From: Scilla litardierei
Taxonomy: Eukaryota > Streptophyta > Magnoliopsida > Asparagales > Asparagaceae
NCBI GenBank assembly: GCA_030789695.1
Contig: CM061138.1
Span: 184,551,051 to 184,615,050 of the forward strand
Direction of reading: 5' to 3'
Length of the DNA stretch: 64,000 nt
A program made the position numbers and the translations under genes. Shown piece after piece: positions 53,827 through 63,900 of the stretch (its first letter is position 1; each line of letters begins with the position of its first letter). The notes beneath the pieces are model-generated. The model ran no database searches, was not told the origin of the DNA, and worked only from the letters and a program-made list of their open reading frames with translations.

Positions 53827-56231
53827 GCACATTTCCTGTACGAGTTCTCTTTGACTCTGGTGCATCGATGTGCATTATTTCTCGGAGCTTCGTGGAGAAG
53901 TATTCCTTGTCGACGTCCCCTCTTTCCAAGAGTTGGAATATCTTTACAGGGAATGGCGTGGTCTCGGTGCATCGTGGTTGCAATTATTGCTCGTTGGTGG
54001 TCTGTGGACATGAGCTTTACGCTGATTTCATTGTCCACGACATCATCAACTACGATGCGGTCCTTGAGATGGACTGGCTTGCGAGCTTCTATGCTACGAT
54101 CTACTGTCAGAGGAAGAAGGTGGTGTTCGAGATTCCCGGACATCCTGTCTTTGAGTTCAGTCGAGGTAGCAGTTCGCTTGGTCCTGTCAGATTTTGGGCC
54201 AGGCCGGTGGAGATTGTGGCTATGCAGATGGAGCTGGAGAGGCCAGCGGTTGTGCGGGACTTTGATGACGTCTTCCCCGAGGAGGTGTCTGGATTGCCAC
54301 CTGATCGAGCTTTAGAATTTTCTATTGATCTTATTCCGGGAGCACAACCGATTTCGAAGGCGCCTTATCGTATGGCACCCGCTGAGTTGGAGGAATTGCG
54401 GAAGCAGCTGGATGAGCTTTTGCAGAAGGGTTATATCAATCCTAGTGTGTCTCCGTGGGGAGCACCGGTGCTATTGGTGAAGAAGAATGATGGTTCGCGT
54501 CGCATGTGCGTGGACTATCGGGAGTTGAATGCTGTGACCGTGAAGAATAAATACCCGTTGCCTCGCATTGATGATATTTTTGATCAGCTTGGAGGATCGA
54601 GGGTGTTTTCTAAATTGGATTTGAGGAGTGGTTACCATCAGTTGAAGGTGAAGAAGGATGATGTTCCGAAGACAGCGTTCAGGACGAAGTATGGACACTA
54701 TGAGTTTGTGGTTATGCCCTTCGGCGTAACTAACGCACCCGCAGTTTTCATGAATTTGATGAACCTGATTTTCTATGACTTTTTAGACAAGTTTGTCGTT
54801 ATCTTTATTGACGACATTCTGATCTATTCGAAGTCGGAGGAAGAGCATGCCTCGCACTTGAGGACAGTGTTAGAGATTTTGAGGAAGCATCGGCTGTATG
54901 CTAATTTTTCGAAGTGCGAGTTTTGGCTGGACAGAGTTGCTTTTCTCGGGCATGTGGTGACTGGAGATGGTATTTCAGTGGATCCCGAGAAGATTAGGGC
55001 CATCAGAGAGTGGCTTGTTCCGCAGTCAGCGTCTGAGATCCGGAGTTTCCTTGGACTTGCTGGTTACTATCGGCGTTTCATTAAGGACTTTTCCCGTATC
55101 ACCGAGTCGATGACCAGATTGACGCGGAAAGATGTGCCTTTTGTTTGGTCGGGTGATTGTGAGAATGCCTTTGGTGTTCTTAGGGAGAGATTGACGACTT
55201 CCCCTATTCTTGTTGTGCCTGATCGCAGCGGTGGATTCGAGATCTTTTGTGATGCTTCTGTCAAGGGTCTCGGTTGTGTGTTGCATCAGCACGGGCATGT
55301 TGTGGCGTATGCTTCGTGTCAGTTCAAGAATCATAAGAAGAATTACCCGACACACGACTTGGAGTTGGCTGCTGTTGTGTTTGCGCTCAAGATTTGGAGG
55401 CACTTCTTGCTGAGTGAGAAAGTGAAGATCTTCACCGATCACAAAAGCTTGAAGTATATTTTCACTCAGAAGGAGCTCAACATGCGACATCATCGATGGC
55501 TGGAGCTCATGGTGGATTATGAGATTGATTTGTAGTATCACCCTGGCAAGGTGAATGTGGTTCCTGATGCGCTGAGTAGGCTTCCAGCTGTGATGATTTT
55601 GACTTCACAGTGGAGATTGCAGCAGGATTTTTGCGAGTCTGGTGTGGAGATTGTTCTTCCTGGAGAAGCGTCTCCGTTGATGAGTATGCAGATTCAGTCG
55701 ACTATCGTGGATCGGATCAAGGCTGGCCAGGCTGGAGATCCGAAGCTGGTGAATATTCGGGAGCAGGTGGAAGCCGGTCTGCGGACTGACTTTTTGATTC
55801 ATGAGGATGGCTCGTTGAGGTATGGAGCCAGATTGTGTGTGCCAGCTGGGGATATTAGAGGGGAGTTGATGGTGGAGGCACACAGTTCGCCGTATTCTGT
55901 GCATCCTGGTGGGACCAAGATGTACAAGGATCTTCGTCTGAACTATTGGTGGCATGGTATGAAGAGGAGTGTGGCTCGGAGTGTAGCCAAGTGCTTGGTT
56001 TGCCAGCAGGTAAAGGCGGAGCATCAGCGTACGGCAGGGTTGCTACAACCGCTTCCGATTCCGGAGTGAAAGTGGCAACACATCATTATGGATTTCGTGA
56101 CTGGACTACCTCGGAGTCCGAAGCAGAATGACGCGATTTAGGTGATCGTAGATCGATTGACCAAATCCACGCACTTTATTCCGTTCCGAGTAGGACAGCC
56201 CACTGAGGCGCTAGCAAGGAGATACATGGAG
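53827..56231 (+). pseudogene. Gypsy-2 pol, first exon: protease, RT, RNase H, integrase N-part
   Basis: Begins at the intron acceptor with '[18 protein letters not shown]' (aspartic protease). RT follows with '[20 protein letters not shown]', '[13 protein letters not shown]', 'MPFGVTNAP' and catalytic '[15 protein letters not shown]'. RNase H shows '[18 protein letters not shown]' and '[14 protein letters not shown]'. Integrase starts with an HHCC zinc finger ('SVHPGGTKMYKDLRLNYW', 'CLVCQQVKAEH') and the first catalytic Asp in 'MDFVTGLP'. Stops: TAG 55533, TGA about 56067 and TAG about 56139, at Gln or Trp codons. The RT is otherwise uninterrupted. The long open frame upstream of 53827 comes from the Athila LTR and is not part of the gene. 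Confidence 0.9.
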
Positions 56232-56302
56232 GTAAATTCTTTTAGTCTCCGTTTCTATTTCCTTTTCCTAGTTTGGATAGTGATGTAACGTGAATCGTGC
56301 AG
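56232..56302 (+). other. Intron in Gypsy-2 integrase
   Basis: GTAAATTC...GTGCAG, 71 bp, T-rich, interrupts the integrase between R-Y-M-E and E-V-V-Q-L-H-G. Removing it restores a continuous conserved frame. Gypsy-1 has the same insertion point. Confidence 0.75.
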
Positions 56303-57180
56303 GAGGTCGTGCAACTTCACGGAGTCCCTATGATTATCGTGTCGGACAGAGACACGAGGTTCACATCTCAGTTCTGACAGAGTTTGCAGAAGAGTTTGGG
56401 TACACGTCTGAGTTTCAGCACGTCGTACCATCCGCAGACGGATGACCAGTCCGAGAGGACGATTCAGATCTTGGAGGACATGCTGAGGGCGTGCATGTTG
56501 TATTTCAAGGGTTCGTGGGAGGACCATTTGCATTTGGTGGAGTTCTCTTGCAACAACAGCTTCCAGGCGTCCATTGGCATGTCGCCTTTCGCCGCATTGT
56601 ATGGGAGGAAATGTCGATCGCCATTGAGTTGGGTTGACGTTGGTGATCAGGAGCTGTTGGGACCTGAGATGATTGTGGAGGCCGTGGATGTTGTCAGGAA
56701 CATTCGGGAGAGGTTGAGGATTGCTCAGGACCGTTTTAAGCATTGGGCGGATGCTAAACGCCGTCCTTTGGAGTTTCAGCCAGGCGATCATGTGTTCTTG
56801 AAGATTTCCCCGAATCGTGGAGTGATTCGCTTTGGGAAGTGAGGGAAGTTGAGCCCACGATACATTGGACCGTTTGACATTCTGGAGAGAGTTGGCGAGG
56901 TAGCCTACCGCTTAGCCTTACCGCCATCTTTGGAAGGAGTTCACAATGTTTTCCATGTGTCGCAGCTTCGTCGATACATTAGCGATCCATCTCATGCTGT
57001 GGATTTCTCGGAGATTACCGTTCGCCCTGATATGACGTATGACCAGCAGCTAGTGCAGATTCTGGACGGGCATTAGAAGTCACTCCGGAACAAGGTTGTC
57101 AATCTTGTGAGGGTGATGTGGTGACACGGCTCGCCAGGAGAGTCTACTTGGGAGAATGAGGATGAGATGCGAGAGCGTTT
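56303..57180 (+). pseudogene. Gypsy-2 pol, second exon: integrase C-part
   Basis: Carries the second catalytic Asp ('IIVSDRDTRF') and the Glu ('QSERTIQILEDML') of the integrase DDE core, the C-terminal '[24 protein letters not shown]' domain, '[18 protein letters not shown]' and a short tail ('VVNLVRVMW', 'ENEDEMRERF'). Stops at about 56376 (TGA), 56840 (TGA) and 57074 (TAG); a frame change near 56384. Gypsy-1 has sense codons at several of these places. Confidence 0.88.
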
Positions 57181-57213
57181 CCCACTTTTGTTTCCGGACA
57201 CGTGAGTGTTGGG

Positions 57214-57251
57214 AAATTCCGAGGGCGGAATTTTTCTTAAGTTGGGGAGGA
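57214..57251 (+). promoter_or_regulatory. Gypsy-2 pre-PPT hairpin and polypurine tract
   Basis: Arms AAATTCCG / CGGAATTT with loop AGGG, then AAGTTGGGGAGGA and the LTR start. Same loop as Gypsy-1 and the LARD. Confidence 0.75.
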
Positions 57252-59619
57252 TGTAACGACTGGTTTTCTTGTATAGATTATATATATATATATGGTTGCC
57301 TTCTCTTTGGTTGTGATTTCCTTTCTCCGTCTCCGTAGTTTTCGTTTTCGTTCGTTTCGTCGTGTTTTCCTAGCTTCTTCCGTTGATCGTCGATTTCGGA
57401 GTAAGTCATTCGTGACGGGCTTCATATCGGTCATATCTTATTATTAGATCAAGCCTAGGAGTCTTAGGAATCGATCCCGGAGCTTCGCGCTCCATTTCGG
57501 AACTTTCAGTGCACGTTAGCCGGTACAAGAAGGGGAACCGACCGAATAGATGACGATTTAGTCGGTCGGCAAACCTTCATGGACCGACTAGTGGGCTTTG
57601 ATAATTATTCAGGAGTTACTATTTATCGTTAGTCGGTCTAAGAATATTTGTCGACCGACTAGGTTGCAAACTAGTCGGTTAGCAATCGTTCTTTAACCGA
57701 CTAGCTCTATGATCATTTTTGATACCAAGTACTATTCATTCTTAGTCGGTCTAAGAATGTTCGTCGACCGACTAGATGAGAAACTAGTCGGTCAGTAGTT
57801 GTTCTTTGACCGACTAAATCTAAATCCTATTTTTTGTCAGGAGTTACTGTTTACACTTAGTCGGTCCGCGTTGGTCAACCGACCGACTAGTTCCCAAACT
57901 AGTCGGTCAGAGGTTGCTCTTTGACCGACTAATCAGTGTCGAACCCCTAATTTCTGGGCAGCCGCCGGTTCACCTTATAAATACTCCGATCACTTCTTCT
58001 TCTTTCTTTCTTTTCTCTAAACCTAGTTCTTCCCCATTGTTTTCCCTTCAATCCCAAACCCTTCCTCCATCATCCCAAACCCATCTCCATCACCCCAAGC
58101 CTCCCTCTCACCCCCATTGCGCCGGCATCTCCTTTAGGCCGCCGTTCCTCTTCAAAACCCCCTTTAATCCATTTTCTCCAGGTTTTCCCCATCGCTCCAG
58201 ATCTGAGCCGTGGTTCCCAGATCGTTCATCCGTTGCCGTGTTTTGCTCGGCATCGATCTTCCGCTTCTATACGGTAGTGTCCGATCCTTTAATGTTTTCA
58301 TAACCCATTTGTGCTTTTGTGAAACCCTAATGAAAATGAATGTTGTTTTGATGATTGTTTCTCCATAACAGCGACTTTCCCCGTAGATTAGCGCTTGCGA
58401 GACGAACCTTCGTGATCGTCATCCTCGGTGCTAGGAAAGTGAAACTTGCCACTTAGGGTTTGAGGCCATGCTTTAGGCCATTTACTTGTTTTAGCGTAAA
58501 AGAGACTAGGCAGTGAAAGGATAGCTGCCTAGACGCCCTTGATCTAGCTTGACAACGAAGCTAGATCCGTCACCTTCATCATGCTCATATATCATGTTTA
58601 ATTTCAATTAACGGTACGCGAATATCTGTTCATGTCATTGCATACTTGCTTGTTCATCGTGTTTGTGTAGCACACGCTACTTTAAAATGTAAGCTGCGGC
58701 GAGTAGGATTTTGACTCCTACATCGTGACTTGAGGCTAGGTGCACCCCTATGCCAAATACACTTCCTGGCTCGTGATCCAGAAGCGAGCATAGTGTGTTG
58801 CTAATCCCAACGCTCAATACACGTGGAGGGGTAGGGTTAAACGGTCGCTTGAGCTTAGGAGTTGGCCCGATCAGCCACTCTAGCCAAAAGACGGAAACTA
58901 TGAGCACAAAGTGAAAATCGTGAATAGTGAACCGTGTTAAGTGAAAATCGTGATAAGTGACTTGTGAATTAGTGATTTGGTAGCTTTTGCCACATCGTGC
59001 GTGCTTGTCCCTTCTTGTCCTTTTAACTGTTGCATCATACTTAAATGTCATGTCATTGCATCTTACTTGAACTGTTAGGTTGTTAGTTTACTTCCAGTTT
59101 CCTTGCCCAAGTCTTTTAGACTTGCTGACATGTGCCCCTCTCTCTTTTGGGTGACACATGTTAGATCCTGAGCCAGAGTTCGTTGGAGAGGACGTGGTGT
59201 TTGCTGACGCTGAGTCAGAACCCGTGTTTGTTGAGGAGGAGTACGTGGACACCGGGGACCAGTCCTAGTGTCTTCGTTGAGCTTTCCCTTATGTTTTGAC
59301 TGCTGTAGTTATCGGTGCGCAGCACCTATACTTTGTTATGTTGTGGTTTTGTTGGCCATGTTTTGGGCCTTTAGACTCTTTCCTTTAGCCTGGTGGCTTT
59401 TCTGGATGTTGAATATTATTGTGGACAATTTCTGAGAGTGGATTATTTATATATATGTCTCTCTTTCTTGTTATTATTATTGTAGTTCTGTTTGCAGTTA
59501 CAGGGACCTGCTTTGAAATTTTTAAATTGACGCTTATCAGGCGTGTAGCTTCACAGCTCCACGTCTGTGCGGACCTTCTCACGTCTCGCCTTCATAGCTT
59601 TGGGAAGCGGGGTGTGACA
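57252..59619 (+). repeat. Gypsy-2 3' LTR
   Basis: 2368 bp, TGTAACGACTGG...GTGTGACA, with palindrome array, TATA box (57976-57983) and intact micro-ORF (59158-59268). Confidence 0.92.
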
Positions 59620-59624
59620 CTGTT

Positions 59625-60461
59625 AATCCTTCAGCAGACGACTGCTGCAGGGGATGGATCGAAACAGAGAGCTGCACTCTTTCTCCAATTCTTCGCACAT
59701 GCGACTGATGTTAATACTACAGTCGACTGTCAAATAGTCAGGCGACTGTATATTCTACATCAGTCGACTACTGTAAAATATGGAGAGAAGACAGAGAGAT
59801 GCAGTGATTGCACTAATGCTAGATAGGCGACTGTTGGCCAATTTCCAGGCGACTGTAAGTATACAGGCGACTATAACTGATCGACAGATGACTGTGTGTA
59901 AGGCTCAAGTTTGAGTCAATTAAAATGTTGACTTGAGCTGTGCAAATCAGGTGACTATAGAAGGATCTACAGGCGACTGGAAATCACCCAGTCGACTGTG
60001 TTTCCCTCAGCAGGCGACTGATGGAAAGCCAGAGACTCCAAATGAGTCTTTGGACAAAGTGAACCAATTGGGTTGGACTCTATGATAATCCTAAGGTTCA
60101 CTAAGATGGTTAAATGCATATGCATGATAAGTAAACCATCTAGCAAGGCATTACAATAACCTAGACTCAAAAAAGAGAGAAAGCAATAAATTAAATTACA
60201 TGGATTACAATGCTTTCATTAGAGTCTAAGTCTTCAATCTTGATGCCTTGATTGCTCTCCACCATCTCCAAGTTTTGGCACTCCTTGAGTCCAAACTTTG
60301 GCCCTTCTTCACATGATGTCCATCCTTACACCAAGTGATTAGTCTCCAAGAAAGATATCCTTGAAATAAATTGAGAGACTAAAACATGAGATTCATTAGC
60401 AATAACATAATGTTGTGATCATCATCAAAATAAGATTGGTATGAAACACCAATACTCAACA
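59625..60461 (-). repeat. Copia-2 5' LTR, second part
   Basis: Continues the LTR interrupted at 34727 and matches about 30137-30973 of the 3' LTR, including the CAGTCGACTG palindromes. It ends ACTCAACA next to the TSD CACAT. The two parts together give about 1846 bp against 1852 bp for the 3' LTR. Confidence 0.9.
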
Positions 60462-61694
60462 CACATTACATCCGGATCTTCCCTCACAGCGCGTCGTCGT
60501 TGTTTCTTCTTTCCCCGCGATGGTGGGGTAGCATTTCTTGTTCCCCCTATGGACATTCTCCTGTCGACGCTTGTGTGGGTATGTCCTTAGGGACATTGTG
60601 GGATGGAGTAGGAATATGTGTCGGATCAGGCGTTACGGGCTCACCTTCCCCTCTAGAAAATGGTCCTCCAAAGTTATCGTACAAGGAACATGACATATCT
60701 CCCCGTACATCATCATCCCCAATGATGACAACCAGATCCTTAAACCATGGTATTGGTTGGTTCACATAAGCGTGCTTCCGATGGTTTGCCTGAACGATTA
60801 GCAGATCATATATGAACAAACAATTCATATCTATATTTAATGTACAAGCACCTAGCCTATGTATAAGATAGAAGTAATTACTGCCGCCCACGTGACATAA
60901 GTTTCCGGATCCAGCTCAATTCCCTTCTTCTCAGCATCCCAGCCCGACCCGCTCATTTCCATGCACTCATAAACATCCTTGAGCCGTGTCTTCAATGCTT
61001 TCATATGATTTTTCACATTACCACTTGTGAACGACGTTCCATGCGTGTTATTGATTTCGGCTGCAGCGACATTGAAGGCGGCCCCTTTAAATTTCTTATC
61101 GACCTTAAGGCCCTGCCGTGCAAGTTCAGCTAGGAATGGAATAAGGGTGGCATTGTGCTTGGGCTTCCATAGTTTGTTGTGTTGTGAAGAAGAGGAAGGT
61201 TGCTTCAGCTTTTTACTGGGACTTGATACAGACCCCTCGGCATCCTCGCTACACCGGCTCGACTTCCTCGAGGAGTCACTGCTGGGAGTTCATTCATTGC
61301 CACTTGGTGGCATTGGCATAGCGAAGGCACCATGAGACGAGGGGCTTCTGAAAGTGGGGAGTTCTCCCCCTGGGAGCATATGCATATACCCATGGCCTCT
61401 ATGCGATGGCATTGACATTGGCATTTGCATTGGAGGAGACATGGGCATTTGCATTGGCAAGTTGAAATTTCCATATTGTTTATATGTCATTCCATGCCCA
61501 CCAACTTGGAATCCATGCATTTGGTAGGGGTTAGGAGGCATCCTCATGGGAATCAGACAGTTGAGAAGGGGATCCACCCTCCTTTCTGCTTCTCCACGTG
61601 GTGTCCCATATACATTTTCATATAATTGATGCATTGGATCACTCCCATCCGGGTATGGATCGCCCCCATGCCCTGATTTTTTAGATCCTTCCAT
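60462..61694 (-). pseudogene. Harbinger ORF1: Myb/SANT-like protein, N-terminal and middle parts
   Basis: ORF1 of PIF/Harbinger elements encodes a Myb-like DNA-binding partner that helps bring the transposase to the element ends. Start 'MEGSKKSGHGGD', a Met/Pro-rich segment ('LPMQMPMSPPMQMPM'), a Ser-rich segment, then the Myb/SANT-like domain: 'FLAELARQGLKVDKKFKGAAFN', 'NVKNHMKALKTRLKDVY', 'SGSGWDAEKKGIELDPETYVTW'. A 92-bp intron (60790-60881) has GTAATT and TTCAG borders. Exon 2 gives 'HAYVNQPIPWFKDLVVIIGDD'. Breaks: TGA at about 61294, a frame change between 60547 and 60560, and the Copia-2 insertion, after which the gene continues at 29121-28894. Confidence 0.78.
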
Positions 61695-62013
61695 CCCTAC
61701 AACATCAATATTATGATAATGAAACTGCATAATTTTACAGTAAACATCATTGAAATGATACCGAATGGTGTAAAAAATACAGAATTGTAAATCATTGAAA
61801 GGATAAGCCAAAGCATGATAATATTGTCATACTGAACACACCAAACATAATGCAATAAGCAAGGTACAATGGTAAATTTTTTAGACTTAGTAAGCAAATA
61901 TTACGACCCCCTCATAGGCCATGCTCTACTGTGTTCCCGTTATTGTTTATGTTACAGTAATCCACCCACATATCCCAAGCTATCTGCTCCCTGCGCATTT
62001 TCCAACGATCCTG
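61695..62013 (-). other. Spacer between Harbinger genes
   Basis: AT-rich sequence between transposase stop and ORF1 start; nothing recognisable. Confidence 0.6.
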
Positions 62014-63334
62014 TTATTCGGTTTGTTCACGAACGGTCACCTGTTGGGATAGATCAATAACATCGTCATCCCTCTCATCGATACCCTCTACATCCTCCTC
62101 AACCCCATCACCTTCTTCAGTTAGGTGGGGGTCATGAGGATCTGCAATTTGGATGTAATTATGCAAAACAGTGCACGATAGTACGGTAGCGACCTGGCTC
62201 TTGAATGGGTAGTGAGGTTTAGATGTCAATATTTTAAACTTGTTCTTTAGGATACCAAATGTGGACTCGATCTTTGATCTTAATGTAGAATGATTTAGGT
62301 TGAATAGCTCTCGTCGATTTCGAGGAACCCAATCAGTATGGTCCTTCAAATGGTATCTAACTCCCCTGTATGGAGATATGAATCCTGGCATTGTAGTATA
62401 TCCAGCATCGCAAAGGTAATATTTACCTACATTCAAACAAATAAACCAATTGTATGTTCAAATGCTTTCTGAGACACTTAATTATAATTTATATGTAAAT
62501 TTTTCCATATTACCTTCATACACTCGCAGCCCCAGTTGGGGGGGGGTAAAGACAATGCATCTTTCAGGACCGTAAAATCATTTGCGGATCCTTCCCACCC
62601 GGCCAGTACGTATGTGAATCTTTTATTTGGGGTAACAGCTGCAAGCACATTTTGCGTCACCCCCTTTTGCCCTCTAAAGCAGCGTACAAGCCTTGCTGGT
62701 AGCATGGCATCTATGTGCGTCCCATCAATGAGCCCAATGCAGTCCTACAACATATTAAATGAGACCAATGTGTAATCCCAAATACGATCCTTATTATATT
62801 GACACATATACATATAATCACACATACCTTAAAATATGGGAACCAATTTGGATTAGTGACTATCTCCGGAGGCGTCTCATTAGGAGCTTGCTTCACGAAC
62901 ATATCCTGAAGTGCACAAAGTCATGCCATCACTTTGTTAAAATAACGGCTAACTGTCCCCCCGCCCCTTATGAAATCCACTTGCATGACTCTATTCTTTG
63001 ACTTGTGCCCTACCATATACAGGAACATGGCCACATGCTCCTCTACGGATACATGAATAGTGTCCTTGAGAAGATCACGCTGGCGCATTAATGCTGCAAG
63101 GTTCATGAGAGCATGTCTACGCATTCGTAGGTAGTGCAAACAGCTACTTTTAGACCCCCACAGAATTCTCCGCATGTGGGATTTTCTATGCAGATCACGC
63201 ATAGCTGATGGCTCTCTGGGTATAGGGTTGGCCCTAGCGGAATTGTGCATTTATAAGGCTAGTACGACAAACGTTATTGCAGCGGCGGCAGCGGTACATA
63301 ACTCATAACCCGAATGGTCTCCTTGTGTATCCAT
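62014..63334 (-). pseudogene. PIF/Harbinger DDE transposase (broken)
   Basis: Cuts and rejoins the transposon ends. Start 'MDTQGDHSGYELC', then 'RILWGSKSSCLHYLRM', 'RGGGTVSRYFNKVM', 'WFPYFK'. After an 83-bp intron (62745-62827), 'DCIGLIDGTHID' carries the first Asp and 'GWEGSANDFTVL' the second. After an 87-bp intron (62427-62513), 'KYYLCDAGYTTMPGFISPYR' and 'ESTFGILKNKFKIL' carry the conserved fold and the catalytic Glu. The triad is present. Breaks: a TAA just before 'MHNSARANP' (about 63253), a TGA after 'NKVMA' (about 62921), and a one-base length change in a nine-G run at 62538 that puts the exon end out of frame. Ends 'VREQTE'. Not functional as it stands. Confidence 0.88.
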
Positions 63335-63900
63335 GTCACCCTTAATTGAATAACACATATATTTAATGTTAATTATATACATAACATACTACATATGAAT
63401 AACACTTTTCAGATAAAATTGTGCAAATCCAAATCATTGGCCCTCAGATATAATGTATAATCATAGTCACACATGTGGTTGCGTTGCCGTTGTTCCTGCC
63501 TTTTAACCCCATAAGTGCAACAATGAGACATGCCCAAAACAACCCAAAACAGCAACAAGGAGCTAGGTGCCATGCACCAAAAATTCATAAAATGACCCAA
63601 ACAAAACAACATCAAAAACCCAAAATGACACAAGGAGACATGCCACAAAAATCTGATACAAAGCCCCAAAAAATACCTCCAAAAAACACATAATGCAACA
63701 AGTAGCCATTCACCAAAAATTATGATACAAGTATCCATGACCAACCCATTCCATAACAGCAACAAGTAGGTAGGAGACATGGCCCAAAAATTTATTAAAT
63801 GATCCAAACATAACAACAACAAAAACCCAAACTGAAACAAGGAGACAAGCCCCAAAAAAATCAACAAATTTTTTTCTTTTAAATTGAAATCGACTCATTG
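63335..63900. other. Non-coding flank with satellite-like words
   Basis: From 63520 on, words such as CAAGGAGACATGCC and CAACAAGTAGCCATTC recur with a loose period, resembling the array at 28406-28860. No coding region recognised. Confidence 0.5.

Larger units (their letters stand above)
34728..59619 (+). mobile_element. Gypsy-2: Ty3/Gypsy (chromovirus-like) element, interrupted by Athila
   Basis: A plus-strand element inserted in the Copia-2 5' LTR with a perfect 5-bp TSD CTGTT (34723-34727, 59620-59624). Order: 5' LTR, primer site, gag, intron (holding the Athila element), protease-RT-RNase H-integrase with a second intron, polypurine tract, 3' LTR. Without Athila it would be about 9.6 kb. 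It belongs to the same family group as Gypsy-1 (same primer-site sequence, same intron sites, similar Pol). Pol holds a few nonsense codons but is otherwise complete. Confidence 0.92.
29122..60461 (-). mobile_element. Copia-2: non-autonomous Copia element, interrupted by Gypsy-2
   Basis: A minus-strand element: 5' LTR (33719-34727 plus 59625-60461), primer site, gag remnant, about 1.1 kb without recognisable pol, polypurine tract, 3' LTR (29122-30973). TSD is CGCAT (29117-29121) against CACAT (60462-60466), one CpG-type difference. Without Gypsy-2 it would be about 6.4 kb. Protease, integrase, RT and RNase H are absent, so it needs enzymes from elsewhere. Confidence 0.88.
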
